From the NCBI GenBank assembly GCA_965204765.1, contig CBDBFG010000003.1, positions 1-64,000 of the forward strand: 64,000 nt of DNA. The letters run 5' to 3'. Positions 8,567-18,149 of this stretch are shown here, piece after piece. A program made the translations under genes and the position numbers. This stretch comes from CBDBFG01 sp965204765 (GTDB lineage: Bacteria; Pseudomonadota; Alphaproteobacteria; Caedimonadales; UBA9215). Within the stretch, counting starts at the first letter, position 1; every line of letters starts with the position of its first letter. Under the pieces are notes generated by a model, which saw only the letters and a program-made list of their open reading frames with translations, did not search any database and had not been told where the DNA came from.

Positions 8567-9886
8567 ATGCGACACAGAAGTGATTTATTTTCTTTAATCC
8601 AAATTTACAAGAATCCAACAATATTAAGCATGGGCTTAATTGGATTCTCATCTGGGTTGCCGCTATTTTTAACCGCCTCTACATTGGCTTTATGGCTAAA
8701 ACACGAAGGTGTATCATATACCAACATTGGCTTGATGAGTCTTGTCGCCCTACCCTATAGCATTAAATTTCTTTGGGCACCATTTATCGACTGTGTTAAA
8801 TTGCCCATCCTACACCATCTAGGCCAAAGAAAGGGATGGCTATTATTTGCCCAAGTTATTTTACTATGTTGTACCCTAGCCATTTCCTTTACTGATCCTT
8901 CGCATAACTTGTTACCAACCATTGTCTGTGCAATACTAATTTCCTTTGCCGCCGCAACCCAAGAGATTGTGATGCTGGCCTATCAAGTCAACACGCTTTC
9001 TGATGATCAATATGGTGCGGGAGAAGCAATGTGCATGCTAGGTTATCGCATAGGGATGTTATTTTCCGGAGCCGGAGCACTATACCTGGCATCATATATG
9101 AGCTGGCAATGTGTTTATCAGGTTATTACTTGTTTTATGATTATTGGTATCTTTACCACTTTATCTTTACAAGAACCAACCACTACTCTTTCAAGCTTGC
9201 AAAATTGTTCCCAGACAAAACAAACATTTGCCCAATACATTTATAAAAATGTATATTGTCCATTCTTAGATTTTATCCAAAATAAGGAATGCGCCATAAT
9301 AATTGCGATTATGCTGTCGTATAAGCTGGGGGATAACTTGATCGGAAACATGTCTAATATTTTCTATATCGAAATGGGTTTTTCAAAAAATGAAATAGCT
9401 AGCGCTTCGAAAGTATTCGGTATGATCACCACAATTATTGGCGGTATCATTGGTAGTGCGATGATACATAAGTTTGGCACCATCAAATCTCTTATTTTCA
9501 CTATCTTACTGCATGGTTCATCTATATTACTATTCATTCTGGTTGCCAAGATCGGCTATAACCTAAACCTATTATACTTTACCATTGCTATTGAACATAT
9601 AACCGGAGGAATGCGTACAACAGCATTGCTATCCTTTCAACTTACCTTGATTAATCCAAAATATGCAGCAACTCAACTTGCCGTATTTACATCCTTATCA
9701 CATTTTGGTAGAACCATAGCTGGCTCAAGCTCAGGATGGATAATAGATCACTTCGGTTGGATAAATTTTTTTACTATTTGTGCTTCTTCTACTATTGTCA
9801 GCTTAATATTTGTGATAAAATTTATGTTAACAAATCAGGGACGCAAATGTATTCGAAACAATACGCACAATGTGATCAACAATTAA
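8567..9886 (+). CDS. ampG: AmpG-family MFS permease (muropeptide importer-like)
   Basis: The 439-residue protein is an inner-membrane transporter of the major facilitator superfamily with about 12 hydrophobic segments. The opening FSSGLPLFLTASTLALWL, the loop PYSIKFLWAPFIDCV and the internal AATQEIVMLAYQVN match the AmpG family, which imports anhydromuropeptides for cell-wall recycling; some members in intracellular bacteria may carry other solutes. The first codon at 8567 (MRHRSDLFSLI) is plausible, though the hydrophobic region starts near residue 20. Its 3' end overlaps the zinc-finger gene by 40 bases, so it probably heads the nuo transcript. Confidence 0.85.
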   Translation: MRHRSDLFSLIQIYKNPTILSMGLIGFSSGLPLFLTASTLALWLKHEGVSYTNIGLMSLVALPYSIKFLWAPFIDCVKLPILHHLGQRKGWLLFAQVILLCCTLAISFTDPSHNLLPTIVCAILISFAAATQEIVMLAYQVNTLSDDQYGAGEAMCMLGYRIGMLFSGAGALYLASYMSWQCVYQVITCFMIIGIFTTLSLQEPTTTLSSLQNCSQTKQTFAQYIYKNVYCPFLDFIQNKECAIIIAIMLSYKLGDNLIGNMSNIFYIEMGFSKNEIASASKVFGMITTIIGGIIGSAMIHKFGTIKSLIFTILLHGSSILLFILVAKIGYNLNLLYFTIAIEHITGGMRTTALLSFQLTLINPKYAATQLAVFTSLSHFGRTIAGSSSGWIIDHFGWINFFTICASSTIVSLIFVIKFMLTNQGRKCIRNNTHNVINN

Positions 9887-10008
9887 CCGTCTCTTGCTTT
9901 GGTGAACAAGATTCAGGACACCCGTTAATATACCTTGATATTTCTAGCGGATTTGTAAAATGCCCCTATTGTTCCAAAGAATTTACTAGGGAAAATAATG
10001 ATGAATAG
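9847..10008 (+). CDS. Small zinc-finger protein (NDUFS6-like zf-CHCC family)
   Basis: This 53-residue protein starts at the ATG at 9847, inside the end of ampG, and overlaps nuoA by 11 bases. It has the zf-CHCC pattern: a cysteine before GEQDSGHPLIYLD, then FVKCPYCSKEF. Members are related to the mitochondrial complex I subunit NDUFS6/13 kDa, so the position directly before nuoA suggests a role in complex I assembly or as an accessory subunit. The longer open frame back to 9736 lacks family similarity and would overlap ampG deeply, so I rejected it. Confidence 0.85.
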   Translation: MYSKQYAQCDQQLTVSCFGEQDSGHPLIYLDISSGFVKCPYCSKEFTRENNDE

Positions 10009-10384
10009 TGTCACCAACCACCAAAGCATACTACAAGAATATTTTCCTATACTAGTTTTTGCGTTAGTAGCATTTGGGTTTTCATGCTTGTTAATATTAT
10101 TGGGTCATCTGCGCGGGCAAAAAAAACCATATAAAGAAAAAAACTCTTCATATGAATGTGGATTTAATCCGTTATCAAAATCCCGTATAAAGTTTGATAT
10201 ACGATTTTATCTTGTGGCAATATTATTCGTTATATTTGATCTGGAAATAGCATTTTTATTTCCATGGGCTGTTACATTTAAAGAGCAAGGAATCTATGGA
10301 TTTTGGTCTATGATTATGTTTTTGTTTGTATTAACCGCTGGCTTTATCTATGAATGGGCAAAAGGAGCACTAGATTGGGAATAA
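9998..10384 (+). CDS. nuoA: NADH-quinone oxidoreductase subunit A
   Basis: NuoA is a small membrane-arm subunit of respiratory complex I. The 128 residues contain three transmembrane segments and the conserved loop SSYECGFNPL, followed by FYLVAILFVIFDLEIAFLFPWAV with its conserved acidic DLE in the second helix. The start is either of two adjacent ATG codons at 9998 and 10001. It overlaps both the zinc-finger gene before it and the nuoB start region after it. Confidence 0.95.
   Translation: MMNSVTNHQSILQEYFPILVFALVAFGFSCLLILLGHLRGQKKPYKEKNSSYECGFNPLSKSRIKFDIRFYLVAILFVIFDLEIAFLFPWAVTFKEQGIYGFWSMIMFLFVLTAGFIYEWAKGALDWE
10364..10377 (+). promoter_or_regulatory. Ribosome site supporting a TTG start for nuoB
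   Basis: GGAG at 10364-10367 is followed after 7 bases by TTG at 10375, in frame with NuoB. An ATG at 10354 is also in frame but has no such site before it. The first clearly conserved residues (NNKGYVLAKLDDV) appear only about 27 codons later, so similarity does not decide the start. Confidence 0.5.
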
Positions 10385-10926
10385 AAGATTTAATAGCAAA
10401 TAAATTGCATCATAATAATACTACCCAAAATGCAAATTCATCTCTCAATGAAACAATGAATAATAAAGGCTATGTCTTGGCAAAGTTAGACGACGTAGCA
10501 AACTGGGCACAATCTGGCTCACTATGGCCAATGACATTTGGTTTAGCTTGCTGTGCCGTTGAAATGATGCATACAGCCGCTAGCAAGTATGATCTTGATC
10601 GTATAGGATCTATCTTTAGACCAAGCCCAAGACAATCAGATTTAATGATAGTTGCAGGTACATTAACTAATAAAATGGCCCCTGCATTGCGTAAAGTATA
10701 TGACCAAATGGCTGAACCACGCTATGTGATATCAATGGGTTCATGTGCTAATGGTGGTGGCTATTATCATTATTCTTATTCTGTTACCAGAGGATGCGAT
10801 CGTATCATACCAGTAGACGTATACGTACCAGGATGCCCCCCAACTGCAGAAGCTTTATTATATGGCGTAATGCTGTTACAAGAAAAAATAAAAAACAAAC
10901 AAATAAAGACAATATCAAGAACATGA
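10375..10926 (+). CDS. nuoB: NADH-quinone oxidoreductase subunit B
   Basis: NuoB carries iron-sulphur cluster N2, the last electron carrier before ubiquinone in complex I. The cluster ligands are visible in FGLACCAVEMM, SMGSCANGGGYY and VYVPGCPPTAEALLYG. I place the start at TTG 10375 on the strength of a GGAG site; ATG 10354 and ATG 10456 are alternatives. The 3' end overlaps nuoC as ATGA. The amino-terminal stretch rich in Asn, His and Thr is not conserved in the family. Confidence 0.93.
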   Translation: MGIKDLIANKLHHNNTTQNANSSLNETMNNKGYVLAKLDDVANWAQSGSLWPMTFGLACCAVEMMHTAASKYDLDRIGSIFRPSPRQSDLMIVAGTLTNKMAPALRKVYDQMAEPRYVISMGSCANGGGYYHYSYSVTRGCDRIIPVDVYVPGCPPTAEALLYGVMLLQEKIKNKQIKTISRT

Positions 10927-11546
10927 ATAAAACGCTAACCGCAATATGCAACAAAATAAAACAACAGTTTGCTCAAGATATTGTGGCGATTGATTCTGCA
11001 TTGGGTGAAACAGTTATTAAGATCAACCCTAAAGTACTATCCAGTTTAATGCTGTATATACGGGATGAACATGATATGGAATTTAAGCAACTGATTGATA
11101 TCTGTGGTGTTGATTTTCCGGCCAAAGAACAGCGATTCGAAATAGTATATAATGTCCTTAGTTACCGCAAAAACTGTCGATTACGATTTAAAATCTCTAT
11201 CGACGAAGGTTATATAGTACCTTCTATTGCCAAGGTGTATAACTGCGCAAACTGGTATGAACGGGAAATATGGGATATGTTCGGAATAAAGTTCACCGAT
11301 CATGATAATTCTACCAGAATATTAACCGACTATAATTTTTCCGGACACCCATTGCGCAAAGATTTTCCACTAGTGGGTTATGTCGAACCACATTATAGCA
11401 CTACAAAACAACAAGTAGTGTACGATAAGGTAAAATTACCACAAGAATACAGAGACTTTGATTTTCTTTCCCCGTGGGATGGAAATAACAAGCAAAAAAT
11501 AGACCTACCAGGCGATGAAAAGGCATTCGTAGACAATCATGAATAA
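10923..11546 (+). CDS. nuoC: NADH-quinone oxidoreductase subunit C
   Basis: NuoC is the 30 kDa-type peripheral subunit of complex I. The ATG at 10923 overlaps the nuoB stop (ATGA) and gives 207 residues. The family block WYEREIWDMFGIKFTDH is present, followed by GHPLRKDFPLVGYVE and the C-terminal FDFLSPW. It is a separate gene, not fused to nuoD as in E. coli, which is the usual alphaproteobacterial state. An in-frame upstream extension to 10794 lies inside nuoB and was rejected. Confidence 0.95.
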   Translation: MNKTLTAICNKIKQQFAQDIVAIDSALGETVIKINPKVLSSLMLYIRDEHDMEFKQLIDICGVDFPAKEQRFEIVYNVLSYRKNCRLRFKISIDEGYIVPSIAKVYNCANWYEREIWDMFGIKFTDHDNSTRILTDYNFSGHPLRKDFPLVGYVEPHYSTTKQQVVYDKVKLPQEYRDFDFLSPWDGNNKQKIDLPGDEKAFVDNHE

Positions 11547-12732
11547 CGAAATAATTGATAAAAATAAAAACATATATCAAATTAACTTTGGCCCACAGCA
11601 TCCTGCGGCACACGGAGTGCTGCGTTTAGTCCTTGAATTAGATGGAGAAATGGTAGAGCGCGCTGATCCCCATATAGGCTTCTTACACCGTGGAACAGAA
11701 AAGTTAATTGAACACAAAACTTATCTACAAGCAATGCCATATTTCGATCGCTTGGATTATGTGTCCCCTATGGCACAAGAACATGCATTTGCCTTAGCCG
11801 TAGAAAAACTTCTTGGTATTGATGTACCTTTAAGAGCGCAATACATACGAGTAATCTTTGCTGAAATATCAAGGTTACTAAACCATATTTTAAATATTAC
11901 CACTTTTGCCTTGGATGTCGGGGCCATGACCCCGTTATTATGGGGCTTTGAAGAACGAGAAAAATTGATGCGTTTTTATGAACAAGCCTCTGGTTCCCGC
12001 ATGCACGCCAATTATTTCAGACCAGGTGGAGTAGCGCAAGACGTTCCAGTAGGTTTATTGCATGATATTTTGTCTTTTCTGGCCGATTTCCCTAAATTCA
12101 TTACTGATCTAGAAAATTTATTAACAGATAATCGCATCTTTAAACAGCGCACTGTTGATATAGGGATAGTATCACCAGAACAGGCATTCAACTGGGGTTT
12201 TACAGGTCCTATGCTGCGTGCTTCTGGTGTAGCATGGGATTTACGCAGAACACAACCATATGATATCTACGATAAGATTGAGTTTGATGTTCCAGTAGGA
12301 TCAAATGGTGATTGTTATGATAGATATCTAGTACGCATAGAAGAAATGCGTCAAAGCATCAGTATAATTACCCAATGTATCACTAATATGCCTTCGAATG
12401 GTCCGATCAAAACCACAGACAGGAAAGTATCACCACCCCCACGAGAAGAAATGAAAACTTCTATGGAAGCAATGATTCACCATTTTAAATTATATACCGA
12501 AGGATACCACGTACCAGCAGGAGAAACCTATACTTGCGTGGAAGCACCAAAGGGAGAATTTGGTGTCTACCTAATAGCAGACGGCTCGAATAAACCATAC
12601 CGTTGTAAAATAAGGGCTCCAGGATTTGCATTTATACAAGGATTGGATTTTATGGCCAAAGGACATATGCTAGCTGATATTCCCGCAATTATTGGTTCGA
12701 TGGATCTTGTTTTTGGAGAAATAGACAGATGA
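11539..12732 (+). CDS. nuoD: NADH-quinone oxidoreductase subunit D
   Basis: NuoD is the 49 kDa-type subunit that, with NuoB, forms the quinone-binding site of complex I. The 397 residues show INFGPQHPAAHGVLRLVLEL near the start, the block PHIGFLHRGTEKLIE, YFDRLDYVSPM and the C-terminal end GSMDLVFGEIDR. Its start overlaps the end of nuoC by 8 bases and its stop overlaps nuoE by 4, so translation along this stretch is tightly coupled. Confidence 0.96.
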   Translation: MNNEIIDKNKNIYQINFGPQHPAAHGVLRLVLELDGEMVERADPHIGFLHRGTEKLIEHKTYLQAMPYFDRLDYVSPMAQEHAFALAVEKLLGIDVPLRAQYIRVIFAEISRLLNHILNITTFALDVGAMTPLLWGFEEREKLMRFYEQASGSRMHANYFRPGGVAQDVPVGLLHDILSFLADFPKFITDLENLLTDNRIFKQRTVDIGIVSPEQAFNWGFTGPMLRASGVAWDLRRTQPYDIYDKIEFDVPVGSNGDCYDRYLVRIEEMRQSISIITQCITNMPSNGPIKTTDRKVSPPPREEMKTSMEAMIHHFKLYTEGYHVPAGETYTCVEAPKGEFGVYLIADGSNKPYRCKIRAPGFAFIQGLDFMAKGHMLADIPAIIGSMDLVFGEIDR

Positions 12733-13259
12733 TTAATAAACAATTACAACCCTCTAAGCACAAATTCCAGTTTTCTGCACAAGAATTAAAACAAATAGAT
12801 AAGATAATTGCAAAATATCCCGAAGGAAAACAAGCAAGTGCAGTAATGCCAGTCCTAGACTTGGCCCAAAGAAAAAATAATAATTGGTTACCAAAAGAAG
12901 CAATAGAAGCCGTTGCAGACCTATTGCACATGCCTGTTATAAAAGTATGGGAAGTAGCTAGCTTTTATTCGATGTATAATCTACATCCAGTTGGTAAATA
13001 TCATATACAAGTATGCCGTACCACGCCTTGTTGGTTAAAACAATCCGATAAAATAGTTAATACATGCAAAGAGCATACCGATACTAATATTAACGAAACT
13101 TCACAAGATGGAATGTTTACCATTTCAGAAGTCGAGTGCCTTGGTGCCTGTGTCAATGCCCCAGTGATGCAAATTAACGATGACTATTACGAAAACCTTG
13201 ATGAGAATAAAGTAAAAAACATCATAAACGACTTAAAAAAACATAATAACAAAGGCTAA
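12729..13259 (+). CDS. nuoE: NADH-quinone oxidoreductase subunit E
   Basis: NuoE is the 24 kDa-type subunit with a [2Fe-2S] cluster (N1a) in the NADH dehydrogenase module. Cluster ligands lie in VCRTTPCWLK and VECLGACVNAPVMQI. The 176 residues also hold the helical block PKEAIEAVADLLHMP and VASFYSMYNLHPVGKYHI. Its ATG overlaps the nuoD stop (ATGA). Confidence 0.95.
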   Translation: MINKQLQPSKHKFQFSAQELKQIDKIIAKYPEGKQASAVMPVLDLAQRKNNNWLPKEAIEAVADLLHMPVIKVWEVASFYSMYNLHPVGKYHIQVCRTTPCWLKQSDKIVNTCKEHTDTNINETSQDGMFTISEVECLGACVNAPVMQINDDYYENLDENKVKNIINDLKKHNNKG

Positions 13260-13265
13260 TTACTG

Positions 13266-14507
13266 TTGCATAATATTATTTTTCATAATTTACATGGTAA
13301 AGAAAATTGCTCTCTTACAGCCGCTAAGCAAAGAGGAGACTGGAATAATACAACCGATATTATCGATAAGGGACAAGAGTGGATTATTAATGAGATTAAA
13401 GAATCTGGTCTACGGGGCAGAGGTGGTGCAGGATTTTCTACTGGGCAAAAGTGGTCATTTATGCCTCAAGACTCATCAACACCTTCATATTTAATAATTA
13501 ATGCCGATGAAAGTGAACCAGGAACTTGTAAAGACAGAGATATCTTACGATATGAACCACATAAATTAATTGAAGGAGCATTAATAGCAGGATACGCTAT
13601 TGGAGTGCATACAGGGTATATTTATATCAGGGGAGAATTTTATAATGAATATAAAATTCTACAATCTGCTATAGATGAAGCATACAAAGCAGGATTACTG
13701 GGCAATAATGCCGCACAATCTAAATGGAAATTTGATTTACATATCCATCGCGGAGCAGGAGCATACATTTGCGGTGAAGAATCAGCCCTGATACAAAGCT
13801 TAGAAGGGAAAAAAGGATTACCGAGGTTAAAGCCACCATTCCCAGCCAATTGCGGGTTATATGGGTGCCCTACTACTGTCAATAACGTAGAAAGCATCTC
13901 GGTAGTGCCAACTATTTTGCGTAAAGGTGCTAAATGGTTTGCCAATATTGGTACCAAAGAAAGCACGGGCACCAAAATATTTTGTATCTCTGGACATGTG
14001 AACAAACCATGTAATATAGAAACTCCTTTAGGAATTTCGTTAAAAACCTTAATCGAAAAATATGCCGGCGGTGTGACGGGAGGATGGGATAATTTATTAG
14101 CAGTAATACCAGGTGGGTCTTCTGTGCCAATTATTCCAAAGGAGATTTGCGATACAATTACCATGGACTTTGAAAGCTTAAAAGACTCTAATACCGCACT
14201 TGGTACAGCTGGAATAATTGTCATGGACCAAAGCACAGACATAGTTGAAGCCATTGCACGATTATCCCATTTTTATATGCATGAAAGTTGTGGCCAATGT
14301 ACACCTTGCCGCGAAGGAACAGGTTGGATATACAAACTGATGCAAAAAATACTCTCTGGTAAAGCAGAGACAGCAGATGTGGAAAAATTAGAAAAATTAA
14401 CATATCAAATAGAAGGCAATACCATTTGTGCCCTAGGAGACGCTGCAGCATGGCCAATCCAGGGATTATTACGACATTTCAAACATAAAGTAATTGAGAA
14501 AATTTAA
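13266..14507 (+). CDS. nuoF: NADH-quinone oxidoreductase subunit F
   Basis: NuoF binds NADH and FMN and carries cluster N3 of complex I. Seen are the NADH site GLRGRGGAGFSTGQKWSFM near residue 45, the FMN region NADESEPGTCKDRDIL, RGAGAYICGEESALI and the [4Fe-4S] motif SCGQCTPCREGTGW near 340. A TTG at 13266, 6 bases after the nuoE stop, is the likely start; no ATG is placed suitably. Length (413) is normal. Confidence 0.94.
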   Translation: MHNIIFHNLHGKENCSLTAAKQRGDWNNTTDIIDKGQEWIINEIKESGLRGRGGAGFSTGQKWSFMPQDSSTPSYLIINADESEPGTCKDRDILRYEPHKLIEGALIAGYAIGVHTGYIYIRGEFYNEYKILQSAIDEAYKAGLLGNNAAQSKWKFDLHIHRGAGAYICGEESALIQSLEGKKGLPRLKPPFPANCGLYGCPTTVNNVESISVVPTILRKGAKWFANIGTKESTGTKIFCISGHVNKPCNIETPLGISLKTLIEKYAGGVTGGWDNLLAVIPGGSSVPIIPKEICDTITMDFESLKDSNTALGTAGIIVMDQSTDIVEAIARLSHFYMHESCGQCTPCREGTGWIYKLMQKILSGKAETADVEKLEKLTYQIEGNTICALGDAAAWPIQGLLRHFKHKVIEKI

Positions 14508-14520
14508 CCAGAGCATAGCA

Positions 14521-16578
14521 ATGAAAACAATCAAAGTTGTTGTAGATAATGAGGAAGTAACTGTTCCAGAAGGATTCACCGTCTTGCAAGCAATCCAGCA
14601 ACATACCGATACGGAAATACCCGTGTTTTGCTATCATCCTAAACTTGATATAGCAGGAAATTGTCGCATGTGTTTAGTTGAAATAGAAAAACAACCCAAA
14701 CTGGCCGCCAGTTGCGCCATGCCAGCGATGGACGGCATGGTCATTTCTACTAAATCTGACAAAGTACAACAGGCAAGAAAAGATAATCTAGAGTTTTTAT
14801 TAGTCAACCACCCTCTAGACTGCCCCATTTGTGATCAAGGCGGTGAATGTGACTTACAAGACATAACTGTAAATTACGGTATTGGTTATAATAATTTTAA
14901 TGAACAAAAAAGAGCAGTACCAGACAAGTACATGGGACCAGTTATAAAAACTTTTATGAACAGATGTATCCACTGTACAAGATGTATAAGATTCTCAGAA
15001 AAAATTGCTGGCACTAATGAACTTGGGGCAATCTCCAGAGGAGAACATACGGAAATCACCAGCTATATTAACCAATCAATTAACTCTGAATTATCAGGTA
15101 ACTTAGTCGATATTTGTCCTGTAGGCGCTCTGACATCAAAACCGTATTCTTACCAAAATCGCTCTTGGGAATTAAAACGTACCCAATCAATAGATGTATT
15201 AGATGCTGTAGGTAGTAACATAATTGTGAATAGTCATAACAATCAAGTGAAAAGGATACTACCACACACTAATGATGAAATTAATGAATGCTGGATATCT
15301 GATAAAACCCGTTATTCATGTGATGCATTGGGATTGCAACGATTAGATTCACCATATATCAAAAAAAATGGTAAATTACGCAAAACTTCTTGGTCAGAGG
15401 CACTAGACCTTATTGCACAAAGAATTCAAACCAATAAACCACAAGAATTTGCCGCATTAGTAGGTGAATTAACAGACTGTGAAACAATTGCCGCTATTAA
15501 AATATTTATGGATAATATTGGCTCTACGCATTACAATAATTCTGTCAGTGATACAAATCTATATCCAGACAAACAGGTACATGGTTTCTTTAATACCTCT
15601 ATCCAAGGAACAGAACAAGCAGACTTTTGTTTACTCATAGGAGCCAATATACGCTCAGATGCTGCTATGATTCATACAAGATTACATAAAAGATTTATTG
15701 AACAGGGATGTCACATTGCCTATGTTGGTGGTGCGATTGATAGTAACAGAAATTTTACTTTCCCCTACGATGATTTAGGCGATAGTACACAAGTATTAGA
15801 ACAAATATTACACAACTCTCACCGGCTTAACGATGTAATATCTAATGCAAAAAAACCAATGTTAATTGTGGGACATGACGCCTTACAACACCCAAATGCC
15901 CAAGCTATATTATCGTATGCAGCTAATATTGCAGAAAAATATGGCTTTATCACAGCTGATTGGAATGGCTTTAACATATTACATAAACATGCTTCTATCC
16001 CTAATAGCCTAGCTCTGACCCTTAAAGGCACTAGCACGCACGACATTATACAAATGTGCCAAACCAAAAAAATTAAAACTATATATTTACTTGGAGTAGA
16101 TGAAATTGCCTTCGATAAATTACAAGATACGTTTATCATATATCAAGGTCATCATGGCGATAAAGGCGCAGAAAATGCTGACGTCATATTACCAGTAACA
16201 GCCTATACAGAAAAAAATAGCACTTATGTTAATACCGAGGGACGAGTGCAATATACCAGAAAATGTATCGAACAAATCCCTAATACCAAAGAAGACTGGC
16301 AAGTAATACAAAAGCTCTCTTTAATGCTTAACCTTAATTGTCCATATGATACCTTTGCTGACTTACAAAAATGCATGCAAAATATGAATAATATTTTTTC
16401 TAGACCGTATATCTTGCACAATCTAAATTGGCAATCGATACCTTTGCAACAACTTAATCCCAAGCACCACATCCTACCACCATCAAAATTTGAATTTTAT
16501 ATGGACAATATAATCAGCAAAAACTCGCCGACTATGGCCCTATGCAAAAAAGAATTGTACGATCAGAATAGCTCGTAA
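14521..16578 (+). CDS. nuoG: NADH-quinone oxidoreductase subunit G
   Basis: NuoG is the largest peripheral subunit of complex I, carrying several Fe-S clusters. The ferredoxin domain has CYHPKLDIAGNCRMCLVEIE, then the His/Cys block HPLDCPICDQGGECDLQD, the two-cluster segment RCIHCTRCIRF and VDICPVGALTSKPY, followed by a molybdopterin-oxidoreductase-like domain that has no Mo function in this enzyme. I start at ATG 14521 (MKTIKVVVDNEEVTVPEG, 685 residues) after the nuoF stop, not at the TTG inside nuoF. Confidence 0.95.
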   Translation: MKTIKVVVDNEEVTVPEGFTVLQAIQQHTDTEIPVFCYHPKLDIAGNCRMCLVEIEKQPKLAASCAMPAMDGMVISTKSDKVQQARKDNLEFLLVNHPLDCPICDQGGECDLQDITVNYGIGYNNFNEQKRAVPDKYMGPVIKTFMNRCIHCTRCIRFSEKIAGTNELGAISRGEHTEITSYINQSINSELSGNLVDICPVGALTSKPYSYQNRSWELKRTQSIDVLDAVGSNIIVNSHNNQVKRILPHTNDEINECWISDKTRYSCDALGLQRLDSPYIKKNGKLRKTSWSEALDLIAQRIQTNKPQEFAALVGELTDCETIAAIKIFMDNIGSTHYNNSVSDTNLYPDKQVHGFFNTSIQGTEQADFCLLIGANIRSDAAMIHTRLHKRFIEQGCHIAYVGGAIDSNRNFTFPYDDLGDSTQVLEQILHNSHRLNDVISNAKKPMLIVGHDALQHPNAQAILSYAANIAEKYGFITADWNGFNILHKHASIPNSLALTLKGTSTHDIIQMCQTKKIKTIYLLGVDEIAFDKLQDTFIIYQGHHGDKGAENADVILPVTAYTEKNSTYVNTEGRVQYTRKCIEQIPNTKEDWQVIQKLSLMLNLNCPYDTFADLQKCMQNMNNIFSRPYILHNLNWQSIPLQQLNPKHHILPPSKFEFYMDNIISKNSPTMALCKKELYDQNSS

Positions 16579-16589
16579 GGAACCAGATA

Positions 16590-17588
16590 ATGACAGAATT
16601 AATGCAAGCTAACATTATACATGCGCTATCAATACTGGCTAAAGTATTGCTTATTATACTACCGCTATTATTAAGTGTAGCTTATCTAACTTATACCGAA
16701 CGAAAAGTCATTGCATATATGCAACTAAGAAAAGGACCAAATTCCGTCGGACCATTTGGCTTATTGCAACCATTTGCAGACGCCATTAAACTAATGCATA
16801 AAGAAATCATCATTCCTGATCGTGCTAATCCTTTATTATTTCTACTGGCACCGGTGATTACATTTACATTATCCTTGCTGGCTTGGTCTGTTATTCCTTT
16901 CAGTGAAAACATGGTACTAGCCAATATAAATGTAGGTATATTATTTTTACTGGCGATTACTTCCTTGGAAGTATACGGTATTATTATCGCGGGATGGGCA
17001 AGTAACTCGAAATATGCCTTATTGGGCGCTATTCGATCAGTGGCACAAATGATATCTTACGAGGTATCAATGGGAATAATTATCGTTAACGTACTGCTCC
17101 TTGTTGGATCATTAAACCTTATTGATATTGTGCAAGCACAACAAGGTCTTTGGTTTGCCGTTCCTTTGTTCCCTATGATGATTATATTTTTTATCTCAAC
17201 CCTAGCCGAAACAAATCGCGCACCCTTTGATTTACCAGAAGCAGAAGCAGAATTAGTCTCGGGATATAATGTCGAATACTCCTCTACTCCATTTGCATTA
17301 TTTTTTCTTGGCGAATATTCTAACATGATTCTAATGAGTGCAATGACTACTATCTTATTCTTGGGTGGATGGTTACCTCCATTTGATTGCACACCTTTTA
17401 ATTTGCTACCAGGATTTATATGGTTTGCCTTAAAGATATCATTTATTTTATTTTTATTTCTATGGGTAAGAGCGACATTACCTAGATATCGTTACGATCA
17501 ATTAATGCGCCTGGGGTGGAAAGTATTTTTACCATTTTCACTTATATGGTTTTTACTAACGGCATTTTTTCTAATGTATATAAAGTAG
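16590..17588 (+). CDS. nuoH: NADH-quinone oxidoreductase subunit H
   Basis: NuoH (ND1) is the membrane subunit that contacts the quinone channel of complex I. The 332 residues form eight or so hydrophobic segments. Conserved loops are present: YTERKVIAYMQLRKGPNSVG, GPFGLLQPFADAIKL, the acidic loop ETNRAPFDLPEAEAELVSGY and VRATLPRYRYDQLMRLGW. It starts 11 bases after nuoG. Confidence 0.95.
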   Translation: MTELMQANIIHALSILAKVLLIILPLLLSVAYLTYTERKVIAYMQLRKGPNSVGPFGLLQPFADAIKLMHKEIIIPDRANPLLFLLAPVITFTLSLLAWSVIPFSENMVLANINVGILFLLAITSLEVYGIIIAGWASNSKYALLGAIRSVAQMISYEVSMGIIIVNVLLLVGSLNLIDIVQAQQGLWFAVPLFPMMIIFFISTLAETNRAPFDLPEAEAELVSGYNVEYSSTPFALFFLGEYSNMILMSAMTTILFLGGWLPPFDCTPFNLLPGFIWFALKISFILFLFLWVRATLPRYRYDQLMRLGWKVFLPFSLIWFLLTAFFLMYIK

Positions 17589-17657
17589 TTATGTAGCTAA
17601 GTTATAAATATGATAGAATAAAATGAAAAATAAATTAAGAACGTTGCAAAATAAACT

Positions 17658-18149
17658 ATGAAATACTTACTGACCAAAATTAAATCTTTTTTATTAATAG
17701 ATATTTTGTCGGGGATGTGGCTGACTTTGCGTTATTTATTCAAACCTAAAGTAACGCTTAATTACCCCAATGAAAAAGGGTTTTTAAGTCCTAGATTCCG
17801 CGGTGAACATGCGTTAAGAAAATATGACAATGGCGAAGAACGATGTATTGCCTGTAAACTTTGCGAAGCGGTATGCCCCGCGCAAGCAATCACTATTACT
17901 TCTGCACCAAGAGAAAATGACCATAGCAGAAGAACTATACAGTACGACATTGATATGACCAAATGCATTTATTGTGGATTATGCCAGGAATCATGTCCTG
18001 TTGATGCCATTGTCGAAGGACCTAATTACGAATTTGCTACCTCAACTCATGAAGAACTTTTATATGACAAAAGCAAATTACTACAAAACGGCGATAAATG
18101 GGAAACTTTATTGCATTCCAATATTCTAGCAGATAAAAAATACCGTTAG
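17658..18149 (+). CDS. nuoI: NADH-quinone oxidoreductase subunit I
   Basis: NuoI (TYKY-type) carries clusters N6a and N6b. The two ferredoxin motifs are CIACKLCEAVCPAQAI and CIYCGLCQESCPVDAI, with the usual amphipathic N-terminus and the FRGEHALRKYDNGEERC linker. It is 163 residues long and lies about 70 bases after nuoH, a looser spacing than elsewhere in the cluster. It is the last nuo gene here; nuoJ-N must be elsewhere if complex I is complete. Confidence 0.95.
   Translation: MKYLLTKIKSFLLIDILSGMWLTLRYLFKPKVTLNYPNEKGFLSPRFRGEHALRKYDNGEERCIACKLCEAVCPAQAITITSAPRENDHSRRTIQYDIDMTKCIYCGLCQESCPVDAIVEGPNYEFATSTHEELLYDKSKLLQNGDKWETLLHSNILADKKYR

Noticed and set aside
13640..14254. Minus-strand reading frame of 204 codons opposite nuoF.
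   Set aside because: Antisense to conserved nuoF, with no recognisable domain.
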